NCBI GenBank assembly: GCA_964408785.1
Contig: CAYPAS010000047.1
Span: 1 to 7,236 of the forward strand
From: UBA12465 sp964408785
Lineage (GTDB): Bacteria > Patescibacteriota > Patescibacteriia > Patescibacteriales > UBA12465
Length of the DNA: 7,236 nt
Direction: 5' to 3'
In this document: one piece after another, positions 5,030 through 7,236 of the stretch
Layout of the letters: the number at the start of each line of letters is the position of its first letter
How positions within the stretch are numbered: position 1 is the first letter of the stretch
Position numbers and translations under genes: made by a program
Notes under the pieces: model-generated
Seen by the model: the letters and a program-made list of their open reading frames with translations, nothing else
The model's database searches: none
What the model was told of the DNA's origin: nothing

Positions 5030-7236
5030 TCTACCCGCTTTTTCTTTCCCTTATAACCGGTACCAGCCGGAATCAAACAACCGATAATAACGTTTTCCTT
5101 AAGACCTTCAAGATAATCTATCTTACCGCTAACTGCGGCGTCGATAAGAACACGAGAAGTTTCTTGGAAAGAAGCGGCGGATAAGAAACTATCGGTGGTT
5201 AAAGAAGCTTTGGTAATACCCAAAAGCAATCTTTCCGCTTCAGCTTTTTTACCAGCCTCTTTATTTGCTTGTTCGAAAACTTCTTCTTCTACGGTTTCTC
5301 CCGGTAAAAGATTGGTTTCACCGGAATCAGTAATCAAGTAGCGAGAGAACATCTGTCTGGCGATAATTTCGACGTGCTTGTCATTCAACGGCTGTCCTTG
5401 CGAGGAATAAACGTATTGAATTTCCTTGATGATATATTTCTGGGTTTCTAGACGGCCTTTAAGACGGTAAAGCTCACGCAAATCTAAACTGCCCTCCGTT
5501 AATTGCGTACCTTTTTCCACCTTATCACCGTCTTTAACCATTAACATAGTGCCTTTGATTATCGGATATTCTTTAAGCTTTTCGACGCTCTTAGAAACAG
5601 CTACATATTTATCAGAAAGCACGATTGTTCCCGCCGATTTAGCGTGAACGACCTCAGCGCCGACTTTGAATAATTCACCATTCTTTTCTATTTTATCACC
5701 CTCCTTAACCAAAACCTTTACTTCCAGTTTCTTAACATCCTTAGCCGTTAAACCGCCAGCTAATTTCAGTTCGTTTATCTTTTCGGAAAAATAATATTTA
5801 TCCTGTTCGCTTCCCTGATAATAAACGCGTAAAATCTTGCTCTGGGTGTTATCAACCATGATTTCCTTACCATCTTTATCTTTGATAACCTTCTGAGCGA
5901 ATTCAACCTTGATGCGGCCATCGACATCGGCAATTAAAGCTTTCTTTTTCGGGCTACGAGCTTCGAAGATTTCTTCGACGCGCGGTAAACCCTGGGTAAT
6001 ATCATCCTGACCAGCGACACCTCCAGAATGGAAGGTTCTCATGGTTAACTGAGTTCCCGGTTCACCGATTGACTGAGCGGCGATAACACCAACGGTCGAA
6101 CCCATCTTAACCGGCTTATTATAAGCCAAATCCCAACCATAGCACTTAGCACAAACACCTTTATGTAATTTACAGCTAAGAACGGAACGGATGCTTATCT
6201 TTTCAATATCATAACCTTTCAGGGTTTTAATATTCTCTTCATCCATCAATTCACCTGCTTTGAAAACTAATTTACCCTTAGAATCATGGACATCTTTAGC
6301 CAAATAACGGCCAATGAGACGGCGGAAAAAATCTTCACCCCCAGCTTCAACTTCTTTGCGGATTAATTCCAAACCTTCTTCGTCACCGCAATCATCCTCA
6401 GAAATTATAACGTCCTGAGAAACATCGACTAAACGGCGGGTCAAATAACCAGCGTTAGCCGTTCTTAAAGCTGTATCGGAAAGACCCTTGCGGACACCAT
6501 GGGTTGAAATGAAATATTCCAAAACGCCGAAACCTTCTTTGAAGTTTCCCTTTACCGGCAATTCGAAAATCGCGCCGGAAGGAGAGGTGACCAAGCCTTT
6601 CATACCCAAAATTTGAACCGGCTGAGCCCAAGAACCGCGAGCACCAGAATCAATCATTGAGAACACCGGTAAATTTCCGGTCAATCCTTTCTTACAAATA
6701 TCAGCAATCTTATCTTTAGTATTAGTCCACTCTTCGATAACCTTGGCATAGCGTTCGCTTTCGGTTAATAAACCGTCTTCGTACTGTTCCTGAATAATAT
6801 CAACCTGCTTGTTAGCCTTTTCAATCAGCTGATCTTTTTCTGGTAGAGATGGTAAATCACCGAAACCCCAAGAAAGGCCGGATTTGGTAATGAAGGAGAA
6901 ACTGCGGTTCTTCAAGCCATCAATAAATCTAACGGTTTCTTCTTCGCCGTAAATACGCAAACATTCACGGATTAAATCTTTCAATTTGCCCTTACTGACG
7001 ACATCGTTAATATAACGAAGTTTTTCCGGTAACAAAGAATTGAAAATCAAGCGGCCGGCGGTCGTCTTAAGCATTTCGCCTTCGTGTTTGACGACTAGAG
7101 CTTCATGTAAATCAATAAAACCGCTTTCGTAGGCGAGCAAAGCTTCATCCTGGTCATAGAAATGACGCATTTCTTCTTTCTTCTTATCGGCGTAGCTCTT
7201 TTCCACCAAAGTCATATAATAAGTACCCCAGACGAT
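5017..7236 (-). CDS. rpoC: DNA-directed RNA polymerase subunit beta' (C-terminal part; 5' end beyond window)
   Basis: The last 739 or so residues of the catalytic beta' subunit of RNA polymerase. The frame is open to the right edge (IVWGTYY before the ATG at 7215), matching the conserved segment just after the active-site NADFDGD loop. That loop and the start therefore lie outside, and ATG 7215 is not a start. Counting from that Met: DSGARGSWAQ (189-198), the bridge helix (about 228-261, with FISTHGVRKGLSDTAL), four zinc-binding cysteines (C276, C348, C355, C358), and the trigger loop (IAAQSIGEPGTQLTMRTFH, 378-396). DITQGLPRVEEIFEAR (405-420) follows at once, so the large trigger-loop insertion of proteobacteria is absent. 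The C-terminal part has LLGITKASL (664-672), SFLSAASFQET (676-686) and LIPAGTG (714-720). A segment at about 431-575 appears longer than in B. subtilis and holds two similar barrel-type units. Stop is TAA, followed by a terminator. Confidence 0.98.
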   Translation of the reverse strand: MVWGTYYMTLVEKSYADKKKEEMRHFYDQDEALLAYESGFIDLHEALVVKHEGEMLKTTAGRLIFNSLLPEKLRYINDVVSKGKLKDLIRECLRIYGEEETVRFIDGLKNRSFSFITKSGLSWGFGDLPSLPEKDQLIEKANKQVDIIQEQYEDGLLTESERYAKVIEEWTNTKDKIADICKKGLTGNLPVFSMIDSGARGSWAQPVQILGMKGLVTSPSGAIFELPVKGNFKEGFGVLEYFISTHGVRKGLSDTALRTANAGYLTRRLVDVSQDVIISEDDCGDEEGLELIRKEVEAGGEDFFRRLIGRYLAKDVHDSKGKLVFKAGELMDEENIKTLKGYDIEKISIRSVLSCKLHKGVCAKCYGWDLAYNKPVKMGSTVGVIAAQSIGEPGTQLTMRTFHSGGVAGQDDITQGLPRVEEIFEARSPKKKALIADVDGRIKVEFAQKVIKDKDGKEIMVDNTQSKILRVYYQGSEQDKYYFSEKINELKLAGGLTAKDVKKLEVKVLVKEGDKIEKNGELFKVGAEVVHAKSAGTIVLSDKYVAVSKSVEKLKEYPIIKGTMLMVKDGDKVEKGTQLTEGSLDLRELYRLKGRLETQKYIIKEIQYVYSSQGQPLNDKHVEIIARQMFSRYLITDSGETNLLPGETVEEEVFEQANKEAGKKAEAERLLLGITKASLTTDSFLSAASFQETSRVLIDAAVSGKIDYLEGLKENVIIGCLIPAGTGYKGKKKRVDYSK

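Noticed and set aside
5021..5030. Plus-strand TTGCTATAAT as a promoter for an antisense RNA to rpoC
   Set aside because: A good extended -10 but no -35 and no plus-strand gene; it is not strong enough to list as a separate feature.
5699..5706. AAGGAGGG on the minus strand, a strong Shine-Dalgarno-like site
   Set aside because: It is inside rpoC, encoding Lys-Glu-Gly, with no start codon or separate gene following.
7213..7215. ATG at 7215 as start of a short RpoC-like protein or split beta' subunit
   Set aside because: The frame is open upstream to the window edge and encodes IVWGTYY, matching the conserved beta' sequence; the gene is simply cut by the window.

Overview
The window reads as one strand of a compact bacterial chromosome: every gene I can support lies on the minus strand, so in transcription order the window runs from right to left. 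It opens with the C-terminal half of rpoC (RNA polymerase beta' subunit), which continues past the right edge. Next comes a strong intrinsic terminator, then a tightly packed run of five genes. These are a 492-residue exported protein of unknown function, a 68-residue two-helix membrane protein, a family 2 glycosyltransferase of the polyprenyl-phosphate-sugar synthase type, a GT-C-like membrane protein with C-terminal TPR repeats, and a MurJ-type lipid flippase that runs off the left edge. There is no gene-free stretch longer than about 85 bases.

Organism: the features suggest a member of the Candidate Phyla Radiation (Patescibacteria), probably the Parcubacteria side. This is inference from protein character, not from a search. 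RpoC has no large insertion in the trigger loop, carries an unusual GARGSWAQ segment, and resembles CPR RpoC as I remember it. The MurJ N-terminus (DMYYAAFRVPD, LVLGALSAGFIP) and its NFANNLQSFPVG segment also look like the CPR version. The DNA is fairly AT-rich, genes overlap or nearly abut, and Shine-Dalgarno sequences are mostly weak or absent. TGA is used as a stop (end of the GT2 gene), so this is not one of the lineages that read TGA as glycine.

How the genes may work together: the GT2 enzyme would make a polyprenyl-phosphate-linked sugar on the cytoplasmic face, perhaps held at the membrane by the 68-residue protein. The GT-C-like protein has the acidic first-loop motif of enzymes that use such lipid-linked sugars outside the membrane, and its architecture recalls the eukaryotic TMTC O-mannosyltransferases. 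The MurJ-like protein moves lipid-linked precursors across the membrane. It lacks two of the four arginines essential in E. coli MurJ. The 492-residue protein is anchored and exported, and could be a substrate or a surface partner. The operon is therefore a candidate cell-surface glycosylation module. The individual families are recognised with good confidence, but the joint function is a hypothesis.
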